The notes beneath the pieces were generated by a model. That model did no database searches. It was not told where the DNA came from and worked only from the letters and a program-made list of their open reading frames with translations. The translations under genes and the position numbers were made by a program. Source: an uncultured Spirochaeta sp. (GTDB lineage: Bacteria > Spirochaetota > Spirochaetia > DTKZ01). Taken from it: 49,110 nucleotides of DNA. The stretch is taken from positions 1 through 49,110 of the forward strand of contig CAKZQO010000321.1 of the NCBI GenBank assembly GCA_937140905.1. The letters are read 5' to 3'. Below, in pieces: positions 32,570 to 41,324 of the stretch (its first letter is position 1; every line of letters starts with the position of its first letter).

Positions 32570-34705
32570 ATGCTGAACACAAGTCTAAGGTACAAAATGT
32601 TGGCCCTACTCTTGGGGCCTGTAGTGCTCATTTCCATTATAGTGGCCTTTGTATCGTATATTCAGATACGGAATACCGTGGAACCAATTATTTTCAACCT
32701 TTCTCAAGAGGTAGCCAATCGGGGCGCCGACGTGGTGGATCAATGGCTCATCGGGCTTATTCGGGAAGTCCGAGCCCAAGCAGAACGGAATATCACTCGA
32801 ACGATGCAATGGGATGCCATCAAAGAAGACTTTATGGAACGCTTACGGGAACGACCCGATTTCGAAATGTTCTTCATCGCTTATCCCGATGGATCTTCGC
32901 CTAATGTGTACAGGAAAGAACAGGGTGCAGACATCGTTTCTGGTCCCACTGCAAATGTTTCGGATCGAACCTACTTCCGGGCCATATTCCAGGACAACGA
33001 ACCCTACGATATCAGCAACCCCGTGATTTCCAAAGCAACGGGGCAGAAGATCTTCGTCATCGCGTATGGAGTGAAAGACAATCAGGGCAGAAAAGTAGGG
33101 ATTTTCGGAGGCACCGTTCTTCTAGACACCATCAGCAAAATTGCCGGAGACATCAAAATCGGAAAAAATGGGTACGGTTGGATCGTGGATGGTTCTGGAC
33201 AGGTGATAGCCCATCCCAATCAAGATATGGTACTGAAACTGAACGTCCTGGATTCCAGCAAGGTAGGGTTCAAGGGTCTAGAGGAAGCAGGGAAACTAAT
33301 GCTTGCCAAGAAACCTGGTACTGCTCGGATCACCCGACCGGATGGGGAGGCAGAACAGTTATTTTTTGCCCCCATTCTTAGTTCCCCGGGATGGGTGCTA
33401 GGGGTAGCCGTGCCTATCTCGCAACTATTGGAACGGGTATTCTACCTACTGCGAACCGTCATCATCGTGTTTTCTGCCCTTATGGTTATGATTGCCCTTC
33501 TTGTCCTTTGGGTGAGCAACCTCATCGTTCGTCCCATCCAGCAAACGGCGCTGATTGCTAAAGACCTAGCCGAAGGGGCAGGAGATCTCACCATTCGTCT
33601 AGGTGTGCACACGCAGGACGAATTGGGAGAAATGGGGCAACGGTTCAACACCTTCCTCGATCACCTCGAAAGTCTCGTCAAAAGTATCCGAGAAGCGGTA
33701 CGAAAATTGAAACAGATCGGAGAAGATCTGGCCAGCAATATGACAGAGACGAGCGCTGCGGTTACGGAAATCGCAGCCAATATCGAATCGGTGAAGAATC
33801 AGGTAGTGAATCAGTCTTCCAGCGTAACCGAGACTCTCGCTACCGTTGAGCAGATCAATCGTAACATTGAATCCTTCAACCATCTCATTGCTAGCCAAGC
33901 GGCCAGCATTACCCAGGCTTCCTCCGCCATCGAGGAGATGGTAGCCAACATCCGTTCCGTGCACTCCACGGTCGAGCGTAACAAGGAGAACATCGAACAT
34001 CTTCTATCTGCCTCTGGAGTGGGGAAAGAACGTCTACAGGGAATGGTAGAGTTCGTGCAGAAGATCTCCGCAGCTTCGGAAGGGATGATTGAAGCCAACC
34101 GGGTGATCATGAACATTGCCCAGCAGACGAACCTCCTGTCTATGAATGCCGCGATCGAAGCGGCTCATGCGGGAGCCGCAGGAGCGGGTTTTTCCGTGGT
34201 GGCCCAAGAAATCCGAAAGTTGGCCGAAAACGCGGGAGAACAGGCAAAATCTATCTCTCGAGTACTGAACGAGGTGCGGAAACTCATTGCCGAAGCGGTT
34301 TCCTATGCCCAGGACGCAGAATCAAAGTACGAAGAAGTCTTAGGAGGAGTCCAGAAGGTTCGGGACCAGGAATTAGAAATTCGAAACGCGATGGAAGAAC
34401 AGAGCGCGGGAAGTTCTCAGGTTCTTCAGGCCATTCAACAGATAAACGAGATTACTTCGGAGATCAAGAATGGCTCCAACGAGATCCTCCTTGGGAGTAA
34501 AGCTATCCTAGAGGAAATGCATCGCCTTTCGGATATTACCCGGCAGATCAACCAGAGCGCCCAAGAAATGGCCGCCGGAGCTTCCCAGATCAATACCGCA
34601 GTTGTCCATGTGAGGGACGAAAGTCAGATAAGTAGAGATACTATCGAATCTGTGGATGCTCTGGTAGGGAGGTTCAAGGTTCGGGAAGGAAAGGAGGCTT
34701 CCTAA
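32570..34705 (+). CDS. Methyl-accepting chemotaxis protein
   Basis: 711 residues. An N-terminal transmembrane helix (about 10-33), a periplasmic Cache-type sensor (about 35-280; VSDRTYFRAIFQDNEPYDIS and GKNGYGWIVDGSG are typical of dCache), a second helix (about 290-312), HAMP (about 313-365) and a long signalling coiled coil. The hairpin tip is plain: NIAQQTNLLSMNAAIEAAHA and GFSVVAQEIRKLAE. It senses a small ligand outside the membrane and signals to CheA/CheW. No CheW pentapeptide tail is obvious. No SD; the -10 ends 6 nt before the ATG. Confidence 0.94.
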   Translation: MLNTSLRYKMLALLLGPVVLISIIVAFVSYIQIRNTVEPIIFNLSQEVANRGADVVDQWLIGLIREVRAQAERNITRTMQWDAIKEDFMERLRERPDFEMFFIAYPDGSSPNVYRKEQGADIVSGPTANVSDRTYFRAIFQDNEPYDISNPVISKATGQKIFVIAYGVKDNQGRKVGIFGGTVLLDTISKIAGDIKIGKNGYGWIVDGSGQVIAHPNQDMVLKLNVLDSSKVGFKGLEEAGKLMLAKKPGTARITRPDGEAEQLFFAPILSSPGWVLGVAVPISQLLERVFYLLRTVIIVFSALMVMIALLVLWVSNLIVRPIQQTALIAKDLAEGAGDLTIRLGVHTQDELGEMGQRFNTFLDHLESLVKSIREAVRKLKQIGEDLASNMTETSAAVTEIAANIESVKNQVVNQSSSVTETLATVEQINRNIESFNHLIASQAASITQASSAIEEMVANIRSVHSTVERNKENIEHLLSASGVGKERLQGMVEFVQKISAASEGMIEANRVIMNIAQQTNLLSMNAAIEAAHAGAAGAGFSVVAQEIRKLAENAGEQAKSISRVLNEVRKLIAEAVSYAQDAESKYEEVLGGVQKVRDQELEIRNAMEEQSAGSSQVLQAIQQINEITSEIKNGSNEILLGSKAILEEMHRLSDITRQINQSAQEMAAGASQINTAVVHVRDESQISRDTIESVDALVGRFKVREGKEAS

Positions 34706-34727
34706 AGCTTCCCCGATCCTGTACAAT
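34699..34727 (+). promoter_or_regulatory. Weak promoter candidate for purK
   Basis: TTCCTA at 34699-34704, 17-bp spacer, TACAAT at 34722-34727, with the ATG at 34738. A transcript would have only about 4 nt of leader; no SD is present. Low confidence because of the poor -35. Confidence 0.3.
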
Positions 34728-34737
34728 AGAGCATCCC

Positions 34738-35916
34738 ATGAATACACCCATTTCAGGCAATCTGCCTCGTGCCATAGGAATCATCGGAGGGGGGCAGTTG
34801 GGTCGTATGTTGATCTACTGTTCCTGTAAGCTAGGATTCCAGTACGTGGTGTTAGACCCTGATCCTTTCGCCTCTGCCAAACCTTTAGCCAACCACTTCA
34901 TTCAAGGGAGCCTGTACGATCCTGTCTCCTTACGCAAACTTCTAGAGCATTCTGATCTAGCTACCTATGAAATTGAGCATATCGACACGAAGACCCTACG
35001 GGAAGCAGAGGATGCGGGGTATCAGCTCTACCCTTCCCCACGCCTTCTGGAAACGATCCAGGACAAGTTGGTACAGAAAGAGGTCCTATCCAAAGCCGGG
35101 GTACCGATGCCTCGGTTCTTCCGGTTCGATGGAACCGGTAAAGATCCGGGGAACACTCTCTTAAGTCTTACCCAATCCAATGGGATCTCCTACCCCCTGG
35201 TACAGAAGAGCCGTAAGGGCGGGTACGATGGGAGAGGAGTAAAAGTCCTTAGATCTCCCGCTGATCCCCTCACGGACGTCCCATCGATCATAGAGGAGTA
35301 TATACCCTTCCAGAAAGAGCTGGCAGTTATCGTGGCTAGAGACCGGGAGGGAAATACAGCCCTCTACCCCGTGGTGGAGATGGTGTTCAATCCCGATCAC
35401 AACATCTGTGACACTGTCCTTGCTCCCGCCCGCGTTCCATCCGATGTAACAAATGAAGCCTATAGGGTAGCTCGCCTGGCCGTGGAGGCTTTAGAAGGGG
35501 TAGGGGTGTTTGGGGTCGAACTTTTTTTAACCTCCGAAGGAAAGGTACTTTTAAATGAGGTAGCTCCCCGGCCTCACAACTCCGGGCATTACACCATCGA
35601 AGCTTGCCTTACCTCCCAGTTCGAACAACACATCCGAGCTATCACGGGCCTACCCTTAGGAGCGACTGACCTGATTCGGCCCGCGATAATGCTCAACTTG
35701 TTAGGAGAATCAGATGCACTAGGCGTTCCGTTCGTGGAAGGATTCAAGGAAGCCTTATCCATACCAGGGGTTTCCATCCATCTGTATGGGAAACGGGAAG
35801 TCCGACCCTTTCGCAAGATGGGGCACGTCACGATTCTGGGAACCACAACCGAAGAAGTCCTTCGGAAAGCGGAACAGATTCGAGGTATACTTAAGGTGAG
35901 GAGTGTTGAAACGTAA
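34738..35916 (+). CDS. purK: N5-carboxyaminoimidazole ribonucleotide synthase
   Basis: 392 residues of ATP-grasp enzyme that carboxylates AIR to N5-CAIR in purine synthesis. Seen: IGIIGGGQLGRMLIY, LATYEIEHIDTKTL (family VxTxExExV-like), LVQKSRKGGYDGRGVKVL, PSIIEEYIPFQKELAVIV and GVFGVELFLT...VNEVAPRPHNSGHYTIEA-type ending. It is paired with purE 6 nt downstream, together performing AIR to CAIR. Confidence 0.96.
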   Translation: MNTPISGNLPRAIGIIGGGQLGRMLIYCSCKLGFQYVVLDPDPFASAKPLANHFIQGSLYDPVSLRKLLEHSDLATYEIEHIDTKTLREAEDAGYQLYPSPRLLETIQDKLVQKEVLSKAGVPMPRFFRFDGTGKDPGNTLLSLTQSNGISYPLVQKSRKGGYDGRGVKVLRSPADPLTDVPSIIEEYIPFQKELAVIVARDREGNTALYPVVEMVFNPDHNICDTVLAPARVPSDVTNEAYRVARLAVEALEGVGVFGVELFLTSEGKVLLNEVAPRPHNSGHYTIEACLTSQFEQHIRAITGLPLGATDLIRPAIMLNLLGESDALGVPFVEGFKEALSIPGVSIHLYGKREVRPFRKMGHVTILGTTTEEVLRKAEQIRGILKVRSVET

Positions 35917-35922
35917 GAACCT

Positions 35923-36429
35923 ATGAAGAAGAAAGTCCATACCCCCATCGTGGGAATCATCATGGGAAGTGATTCGGACCTTCCGGTGATGGAAGAGGCG
36001 ACGGAAATCTTGAAACAGGCATCGGTTCCCTATGAGATCACCATCGTATCCGCTCATCGCACCCCTCTTCGAATGGTGCGTTACGCCCAGCAAGCAGAGG
36101 AGCGGGGCATCCAGGTGATCATCGCGGGAGCAGGGGGAGCCGCCCACCTTCCAGGAATGACCGCTTCCCTTACCCGGCTTCCCGTGATCGGGGTACCCAT
36201 CCGGACTACCTCTTTTTCCGGCTTGGATAGCCTCCTGTCCATCGTGCAGATGCCCAATGGAGTCCCCGTGGCAACCGTTGCGGTAAATGGGGCCAAGAAC
36301 GCAGCCCTTCTGGCTCTTCGGATTCTGGCATTGTCGAATCCCTCCTATAAAGAATGGCTTAGGAGTTTCACCGAATCTCAACAAGCGGTTGTGGAGGAGA
36401 AAGCAGCGAAATTAGAGGAAGGTACATAA
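35923..36429 (+). CDS. purE: N5-carboxyaminoimidazole ribonucleotide mutase
   Basis: 168 residues, class I PurE length. Seen: [77 protein letters not shown] and [14 protein letters not shown]. It converts N5-CAIR to CAIR. Translation is probably coupled to purK. The next gene starts 5 nt after its stop. Confidence 0.97.
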   Translation: MKKKVHTPIVGIIMGSDSDLPVMEEATEILKQASVPYEITIVSAHRTPLRMVRYAQQAEERGIQVIIAGAGGAAHLPGMTASLTRLPVIGVPIRTTSFSGLDSLLSIVQMPNGVPVATVAVNGAKNAALLALRILALSNPSYKEWLRSFTESQQAVVEEKAAKLEEGT

Positions 36430-36434
36430 AACAG

Positions 36435-38537
36435 ATGAGTTCCCAGAAATCCTTAAAAGAATCCATTCGGCAGTTCGTATTTGGGTGCAGGAAGAAGTTC
36501 CGGTACGTGGATCTACAGGATTACCTTAAAAAACAGGGAATCCCATTCGAGAACGATAAAACCGTCCTGGATCTCTTAGAATCCGAAGGGTTAGTTTTTT
36601 CGACGGATTTCACCCTGTTCCAACCAAGGCATCTATTCTTCAAGAACGCTCAGTTCCTCATTTCTCCTACCGATGAAGAGTTGAGTAGCGGGTACCTCAT
36701 TCCAGGGCACCGGTTTCTTCCCTTCCTAAACCCTTATATCAAACCCTGGGAAGTAGAGTTACTGGATCCCAATTCCCAGCCGATCCCATCCTGTAGAGTT
36801 CGAAAACGAGTTCGGGATCTCTACGTGTTTTATAGTCTCTTTAGTCGGGGCAACCCCCACAACCGTTACGTAGAAGAAAGTGCCCGCGGTGATGAAGGCA
36901 GGATGGTAGAAGTGGAGGCGTTCGACCTCACCGAACGAATTAAACGATGGAAGCTCAAGAGCGGGAGTGGTTTCCTTGTCACAGTTCTCGATTGGGTGAA
37001 AGGCTCCTATCAGATAGATCCCATTTCCAAGCGAAAACGCCAGAGCCTGTTGAAAGCGGGAACCGAGTGGATGCGCGCGTTAGAACAGGGGTTTTATCAG
37101 AGTTTCGAGGATCTAGACCTAAAATACCCTATCGAAGAGCAGATTGCCTATGCCTACTATTACGCGGGGAAAAAAGTTCTATCCAACCCACCCATTCATT
37201 TAGGTGGGTTTATCGAATCTTCCTCCCTTATCCATTTCGTCGATGTGGGACTCGAGAATCGTCTTTGGCACACTCCCCATGTGGCCAACGAAGAGTTGGA
37301 TCTACCGAATCCCGAAGAGCCCCAGGGGAAATCCGGAACAATGGGGGAAATCCTCCAAGATATTGGATTGTCCTTGGAGGAAAGTTCCATCGAAGCTTAC
37401 ATTCGAGACGCCTTTTTCCAAGGGAACGCAACCCCTGAACAGGTGCTGAGTAGAATTTTCGCCGGTCGGGGAACCTATTTCCACTCTCAAGAACAGATGG
37501 ATTCTTTCTTTAAATTCTTCGACGACCTCTGGAAACGGGTGAAACGATCCTACAATTCTTTTACCGACCGGCATACGGGGACGGTAAGAAGTCAGATCCT
37601 TCAGATCTTGGACCAACATATCGCTTGGCTTCGGGATCTGGATCGTCGACAGGTAAACCCAAAGGATCTACCCAAGAATGAGTTTCTAAGTCTGGCTCAG
37701 ATGTTCGATTTTCTGGAACGGTATCTACAGATCTTGAACCGGAAGAATCCGGGCACAGAAACAGAGCTTTCGGAAACCCTGTCCGTCATTCCGTTGATGG
37801 AGCAGACTTTTCAGGAAATACGCACCCGGGTGGAAAACGCCCTGAAAAAAAACGCCTCACCCCCTTTATCAAAGGACAGTGTTCCCAAGCCGCAGAAGGA
37901 GAAGGCAAAACCAAAACAACAAGAAGCTCAGAAGGAGGGAGCGGAAGCATCCTCTCTAAGCGCGAAAAGCGCCAAGAGAAAAAAACTCCCCTATTATGTG
38001 CTGAAGATTCAGCTCCAGTATATTCGTCCCCCTATTTGGAGACGCGTTCAGGTCCCTGGGAACTTGACGTTAAGCGATCTTCATAGGGTGATTCAGATCG
38101 CAATGGGATGGAAAGATTACCATCTATATGAATTCCTGATCGATCATAAATCATACGGGCCGCCCGACACGGAAGGGTTTGAAGTAATTTCTGATGAATC
38201 CGTTACGTTGCAGAAGTTGAATCTACAACCCAAGCAACGATTCCTTTACACGTACGATTTTGGCGATAACTGGGGGCACACCATCATCGTAGAAAAGGTT
38301 CTTTCGGAAGAAGATGTAAAAGAGGAGAGTCGTGGCAAATCGATTTGTTTAGCGGACAAACGAGCCTGCCCTCCCGAAGATTGCGGAGGGTATTCGGGAT
38401 ACGAGGAAATTTTGGAGGCGCTGCATTCCCCCAACAAGAAAAAGTATCGGGAGCTTCTCGATTGGGTAGGCGATTATAATCCAGAAGTGTTCAATCCCGA
38501 GGAAATCAACCAGAAATTAAAGAGCATCCATAGTTAA
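36435..38537 (+). CDS. Large protein with C-terminal pRiA4b-ORF3-like domain
   Basis: 700 residues. The last roughly 180 (about 515-700) match the plasmid pRiA4b ORF-3-like domain: YVLKIQLQYIRPPIWRRVQV, DLHRVIQIAMGWKDYHLYEF, YTYDFGDNWGHTI and CPPEDCGGYSGYEEIL. That domain is of unknown function despite its association with mobile elements in name. A Lys/Gln/Glu/Pro-rich linker (about 475-512) precedes it. The first 470 residues are not recognised; they begin with a helical segment that could be winged-helix (RYVDLQDYLKKQGIPF). Coupled closely to purE by spacing, though function need not be shared. No transposase or inverted ends surround it. Confidence 0.75.
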   Translation: MSSQKSLKESIRQFVFGCRKKFRYVDLQDYLKKQGIPFENDKTVLDLLESEGLVFSTDFTLFQPRHLFFKNAQFLISPTDEELSSGYLIPGHRFLPFLNPYIKPWEVELLDPNSQPIPSCRVRKRVRDLYVFYSLFSRGNPHNRYVEESARGDEGRMVEVEAFDLTERIKRWKLKSGSGFLVTVLDWVKGSYQIDPISKRKRQSLLKAGTEWMRALEQGFYQSFEDLDLKYPIEEQIAYAYYYAGKKVLSNPPIHLGGFIESSSLIHFVDVGLENRLWHTPHVANEELDLPNPEEPQGKSGTMGEILQDIGLSLEESSIEAYIRDAFFQGNATPEQVLSRIFAGRGTYFHSQEQMDSFFKFFDDLWKRVKRSYNSFTDRHTGTVRSQILQILDQHIAWLRDLDRRQVNPKDLPKNEFLSLAQMFDFLERYLQILNRKNPGTETELSETLSVIPLMEQTFQEIRTRVENALKKNASPPLSKDSVPKPQKEKAKPKQQEAQKEGAEASSLSAKSAKRKKLPYYVLKIQLQYIRPPIWRRVQVPGNLTLSDLHRVIQIAMGWKDYHLYEFLIDHKSYGPPDTEGFEVISDESVTLQKLNLQPKQRFLYTYDFGDNWGHTIIVEKVLSEEDVKEESRGKSICLADKRACPPEDCGGYSGYEEILEALHSPNKKKYRELLDWVGDYNPEVFNPEEINQKLKSIHS

Positions 38538-38550
38538 AAAGCGGGAACAT

Positions 38551-38579
38551 TTGACTTTTACCGTGTACATGCATATTCT
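38551..38579 (+). promoter_or_regulatory. Promoter of the 49-residue Pro-rich ORF
   Basis: TTGACT at 38551-38556, 17-bp spacer, TATTCT at 38574-38579. A leader of about 15 nt contains AGAGGT, so this small gene is leadered. Confidence 0.6.
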
Positions 38580-38600
38580 TGTAATATAGAGGTAACTTAT

Positions 38601-38750
38601 ATGGAAATTAATCCCGTGAATCCCGCCCCCATCCCGGTAGATCCTGCCCCTGCTCCACCGGCTACTCCAGTGGCCGAAAACACATCCCCTCCTCCTGCTG
38701 AACCAGTGACCGACCAATCCGTAGGGCAGGCAGTAGATATACAAGCATAA
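38601..38750 (+). CDS. Small Pro-rich protein, 49 residues
   Basis: ATG at 38601 with AGAGGT 7 nt upstream and a strong promoter before it; stop TAA at 38748-38750. Composition is 14 Pro and 9 Ala with few charged residues. It begins MEINPVNPAPIP and ends DQSVGQAVDIQA. The Met-Glu/Asp-Ile start, Pro-rich middle and GxxVDIxA end recall short proteins seen near flagellar or motility genes in other bacteria, but I cannot name the family. Promoter, SD and clean frame argue that it is a real gene. Confidence 0.65.
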   Translation: MEINPVNPAPIPVDPAPAPPATPVAENTSPPPAEPVTDQSVGQAVDIQA

Positions 38751-38911
38751 AGATTCATTTCCAATTCATTTTTTCCCGCTTAATTTCTCATGATTGCAGT
38801 TAAATGAAAAACAGAGAGGAATTATCCTTTCTCATCGTGTTCCGGCGAAAGTTAGACTTTTTTCTGCTTTCAGTCAATTCTTATAATTCGGTCAATGGCC
38901 GATAAAACGGC

Positions 38912-38939
38912 TTGACGACTGGCGATTTTTCGTTAATCA
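38912..38939 (+). promoter_or_regulatory. Possible promoter of the outer-membrane protein gene
   Basis: TTGACG at 38912-38917, 16-bp spacer, TAATCA at 38934-38939, leaving about 41 nt of leader with AAGGAG. A lone TATAAT at 38882-38887 lacks a good -35. The rest of the gap 38751-38986 shows nothing clear. Confidence 0.35.
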
Positions 38940-38986
38940 TAGGTAGTAGCGAAATGCTGAATCTTTATCATGCAAGGAGAAAACCT

Positions 38987-40003
38987 ATGAAAAGACTCTG
39001 GATCCTGATCGTACTGGCAAGCCTTGTGTTGCCCGTATTCGCCGACGACGCCCTCGTGTTGCCCCAGGGGGTGCTCCGGATCTCGATAGCCCCAAGCTAT
39101 GGTTTTGCCAAGGAACAATGGGACAAGGATGGGGAGGCGCAGGATATTACGAGCGCTGTCGGAACTAAATCAGACGGTATTCAATACTTCAATGTGGGGA
39201 TCGCTTTTGAATACGGCGTGACCGACTGGATCACCGCGGCAATCCAGTGGACTCCTGGGTGGAACCTCTGGTCCACGATGGGATTCGATAAAACAACGGT
39301 ACCTGCGGGCGCATTGGGCCTTCCTCTTCCTCCTACCACTCCTGTTCCCTTTTACCTCGATCAGGCTACCCTCGGATCCTTTTTCGACTTATTTGTAGGG
39401 GCAAAGATTCAGATTATGGGTAAGAAGGCTCCGGTCTTAAATGATACTATGCGCTTTTCTGTCGCCCCCGGCATCAAGATCCCTTTGCCTGGAGCGAGTG
39501 CCGCTGATGTAAAACCCACATTAGACGAAGCCTTTGTTGCCAAAGAACCAGACAACCATCTATGGGGGTTAGGGGCTAGGTTGTACTTCGACTATAACGT
39601 GACCCCCGAGTTCTTCGTGAACCTCTATAGCGAGTTCATCTATTACCCAGAGCAGAAGGTTTCTGATAGTGTGAACTTCGGAGATGATAAGAAAGTAGCT
39701 AAGGGTTACGATTGGACCATTGAGATCGAACCCCAGTACTGGGCGCCGGTCGCGGATGGGCTTGTGTTCAAAGCTTTCCTCCCCTTCACCTACAAGATGA
39801 CCCCCGATTACAAGATCGAAGGAACGAAAATACCGGATTCCGCGTCCAGCATCCTCTCCGTAACCCCTGCCCTTGGTCTTTTCTTCACCAAGACTTTCAT
39901 GCCCATTGAACTGGAAGTCGGGTACCGCTGGCCCTTGATGGGAACCAACAACCCCATCACGAACGTGGTCTACATCCTCGGCAGATTCTACATGAAGTTC
40001 TAA
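38987..40003 (+). CDS. Probable outer-membrane beta-barrel protein
   Basis: 338 residues from the ATG at 38987, chosen for AAGGAG upstream and because it exposes a signal peptide (MKRLWILIVLASLVLPVFA); the frame opens at 38912 but that start has neither. The mature part has alternating strands rich in Trp, Tyr and Gly (FNVGIAFEYGVTDWITAAIQ; LWGLGARLYFDYNVTPEFFV) and ends YILGRFYMKF with a terminal Phe, the usual barrel-assembly signal. It may be a porin or transporter; the family is not recognised. It is followed by a strong terminator. Confidence 0.75.
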   Translation: MKRLWILIVLASLVLPVFADDALVLPQGVLRISIAPSYGFAKEQWDKDGEAQDITSAVGTKSDGIQYFNVGIAFEYGVTDWITAAIQWTPGWNLWSTMGFDKTTVPAGALGLPLPPTTPVPFYLDQATLGSFFDLFVGAKIQIMGKKAPVLNDTMRFSVAPGIKIPLPGASAADVKPTLDEAFVAKEPDNHLWGLGARLYFDYNVTPEFFVNLYSEFIYYPEQKVSDSVNFGDDKKVAKGYDWTIEIEPQYWAPVADGLVFKAFLPFTYKMTPDYKIEGTKIPDSASSILSVTPALGLFFTKTFMPIELEVGYRWPLMGTNNPITNVVYILGRFYMKF

Positions 40004-40077
40004 AAGCCTAGATCCCTGGAGTAGACATGTCAACAAGAACGAATCTTGTTTGACGCGTGCTTATTTTTCGAACCATC

Positions 40078-40104
40078 AAGCGCCCTCTAGAGGGCGCTTT
40101 TTTT
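40078..40104 (+). terminator. Strong intrinsic terminator
   Basis: A perfect 22-nt palindrome (AAGCGCCCTCTAGAGGGCGCTT, 40078-40099) runs into seven T residues (40098-40104). It ends transcription of the outer-membrane protein gene and insulates the next promoter, 18 bp on. Confidence 0.93.
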
Positions 40105-40121
40105 GTTCCCTTGTTCTCCAG

Positions 40122-40150
40122 TTGACAGCCTTACCTCGCAAACCGATACT
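40122..40150 (+). promoter_or_regulatory. Promoter of the binding lipoprotein/kinase operon, leaderless layout
   Basis: Perfect TTGACA at 40122-40127, 17-bp spacer, GATACT at 40145-40150, then 7 nt to the ATG at 40158. No SD (TTTTAGT). Confidence 0.6.
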
Positions 40151-40157
40151 TTTTAGT

Positions 40158-41324
40158 ATGAACAAAGCTCTGACTGAGCGAACCTCAAGTTCGATTGGAT
40201 TCTACTCTACCATCCTTATCATTGTAGGAATCATCGCTTTTCTACTTGCCTCTTGTAACCAAAAAACGGATTATTCAATAGGGTTTTCTACCTCTCTCAC
40301 GGGGAGAGGAGCGAGCCTTGGAAAAGATCTATACGAAGGGACCCTCTTGGCAGTTGAAGAAATAAACCAAGAGGAAGGTCCGTTTCGGATTAAACTAATC
40401 GTTCGAGACGATGGGGGGGACAAAGGAAGAGCGTTGGCCAACGCGAAAGAGTTCGCGGAAATGGGTATTGAAGTCGTTATGGGGTACGCGACTAGCGCTA
40501 TAGCGGATGCCGTACTCCCTTTCCTCACCGAAAAGAAGATTGTGTTGTTGGGTGCATCCATCTCCTCGCCGATCTTCGATAAGAAGGATGATTTCTTGTT
40601 CCGAGTCGTCAACTCTTCCACATCTGAAGCCATAGCGGTTGCGGATCATATCATCGAAACCATTGGTCCAAAAGTATTTGTGGGGATCTTCGATCAAGGG
40701 AATGCGGCCTATGCAGAGGCCTGGGCCAAAACGTTCCGAAACCGCTACCAGGTTCGGGGAGGAGTCGTTTCCCTTATTCTTCCGTTCCTGACCCGAACTC
40801 CTCCTCCGTATCAGGAAGTGATCGATGATGCCCTGCAAAAAGAACCAAGCGCCACAGGGATATGCGTGGTGGCTAGTTCGATCGACACAGCCGGATTCGC
40901 CCAAGCTTTTAAACAACGGGTGCCGAATGGAATCATCGCGGTAAGTGGTTGGGGAAACAACCTGGATCTCATCACCTATGGAGGCAAGGCCGTAGAGGGG
41001 GCTATTATCGCTCAATCCCACAATCCTCTCGACTCTTCTCCCAGGTTCCTCCGGTTCAAGTCTAAATTCCAGGAAGCTTTCGGCCGGATTCCACCCTTTG
41101 GAGCGGTTCACGCGTACGAAACAGTAAAATACCTTGAAACTGCTCTTCGGCAGCGGAAAACCGGAGAACCATTGAAAGAAGCATTGAAACGGATCAAGGA
41201 AGTACAAGGAGTCCAACGAAAGATCCGTTTTGACGAAACAGGAGACGCGTACCGCCCCTTGTTCATTCTAACCGTACGGGAAGGAGTTTTTACCTTGATC
41301 TCGGAGAGGGAGCCAGAGTGCTGA
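40158..41324 (+). CDS. Periplasmic-binding lipoprotein (Leu/Ile/Val-binding type)
   Basis: 388 residues from the ATG at 40158; the frame opens at 40050 but that would span the terminator. A hydrophobic segment and lipobox LLASC put the lipidated Cys at residue 33. The mature part is a type I periplasmic-binding fold (SIGFSTSLTGRGASLGKDLY, GTLLAVEEINQE, IRDDGGDK-like LIVRDDGGDKGRALANAKEF, VMGYATSAIADAVLPFL). No ABC permease or ATPase gene follows. Instead it overlaps a histidine kinase gene, so it is likely a ligand sensor feeding that kinase. Confidence 0.9.
   Translation: MNKALTERTSSSIGFYSTILIIVGIIAFLLASCNQKTDYSIGFSTSLTGRGASLGKDLYEGTLLAVEEINQEEGPFRIKLIVRDDGGDKGRALANAKEFAEMGIEVVMGYATSAIADAVLPFLTEKKIVLLGASISSPIFDKKDDFLFRVVNSSTSEAIAVADHIIETIGPKVFVGIFDQGNAAYAEAWAKTFRNRYQVRGGVVSLILPFLTRTPPPYQEVIDDALQKEPSATGICVVASSIDTAGFAQAFKQRVPNGIIAVSGWGNNLDLITYGGKAVEGAIIAQSHNPLDSSPRFLRFKSKFQEAFGRIPPFGAVHAYETVKYLETALRQRKTGEPLKEALKRIKEVQGVQRKIRFDETGDAYRPLFILTVREGVFTLISEREPEC

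Noticed and set aside
36435-38537. Insertion sequence suggested by the pRiA4b/IS1096-type domain name
   Set aside because: No transposase, terminal inverted repeats or target duplications; neighbours are a housekeeping purine operon.
38912-38986. Longer N-terminus for the second outer-membrane protein
   Set aside because: No ribosome site there; the ATG at 38987 has AAGGAG and begins a standard signal peptide.
40050-40157. Longer N-terminus for the binding lipoprotein
   Set aside because: It would span the strong terminator at 40078-40104 and the promoter, and would put 36 residues ahead of the signal sequence.
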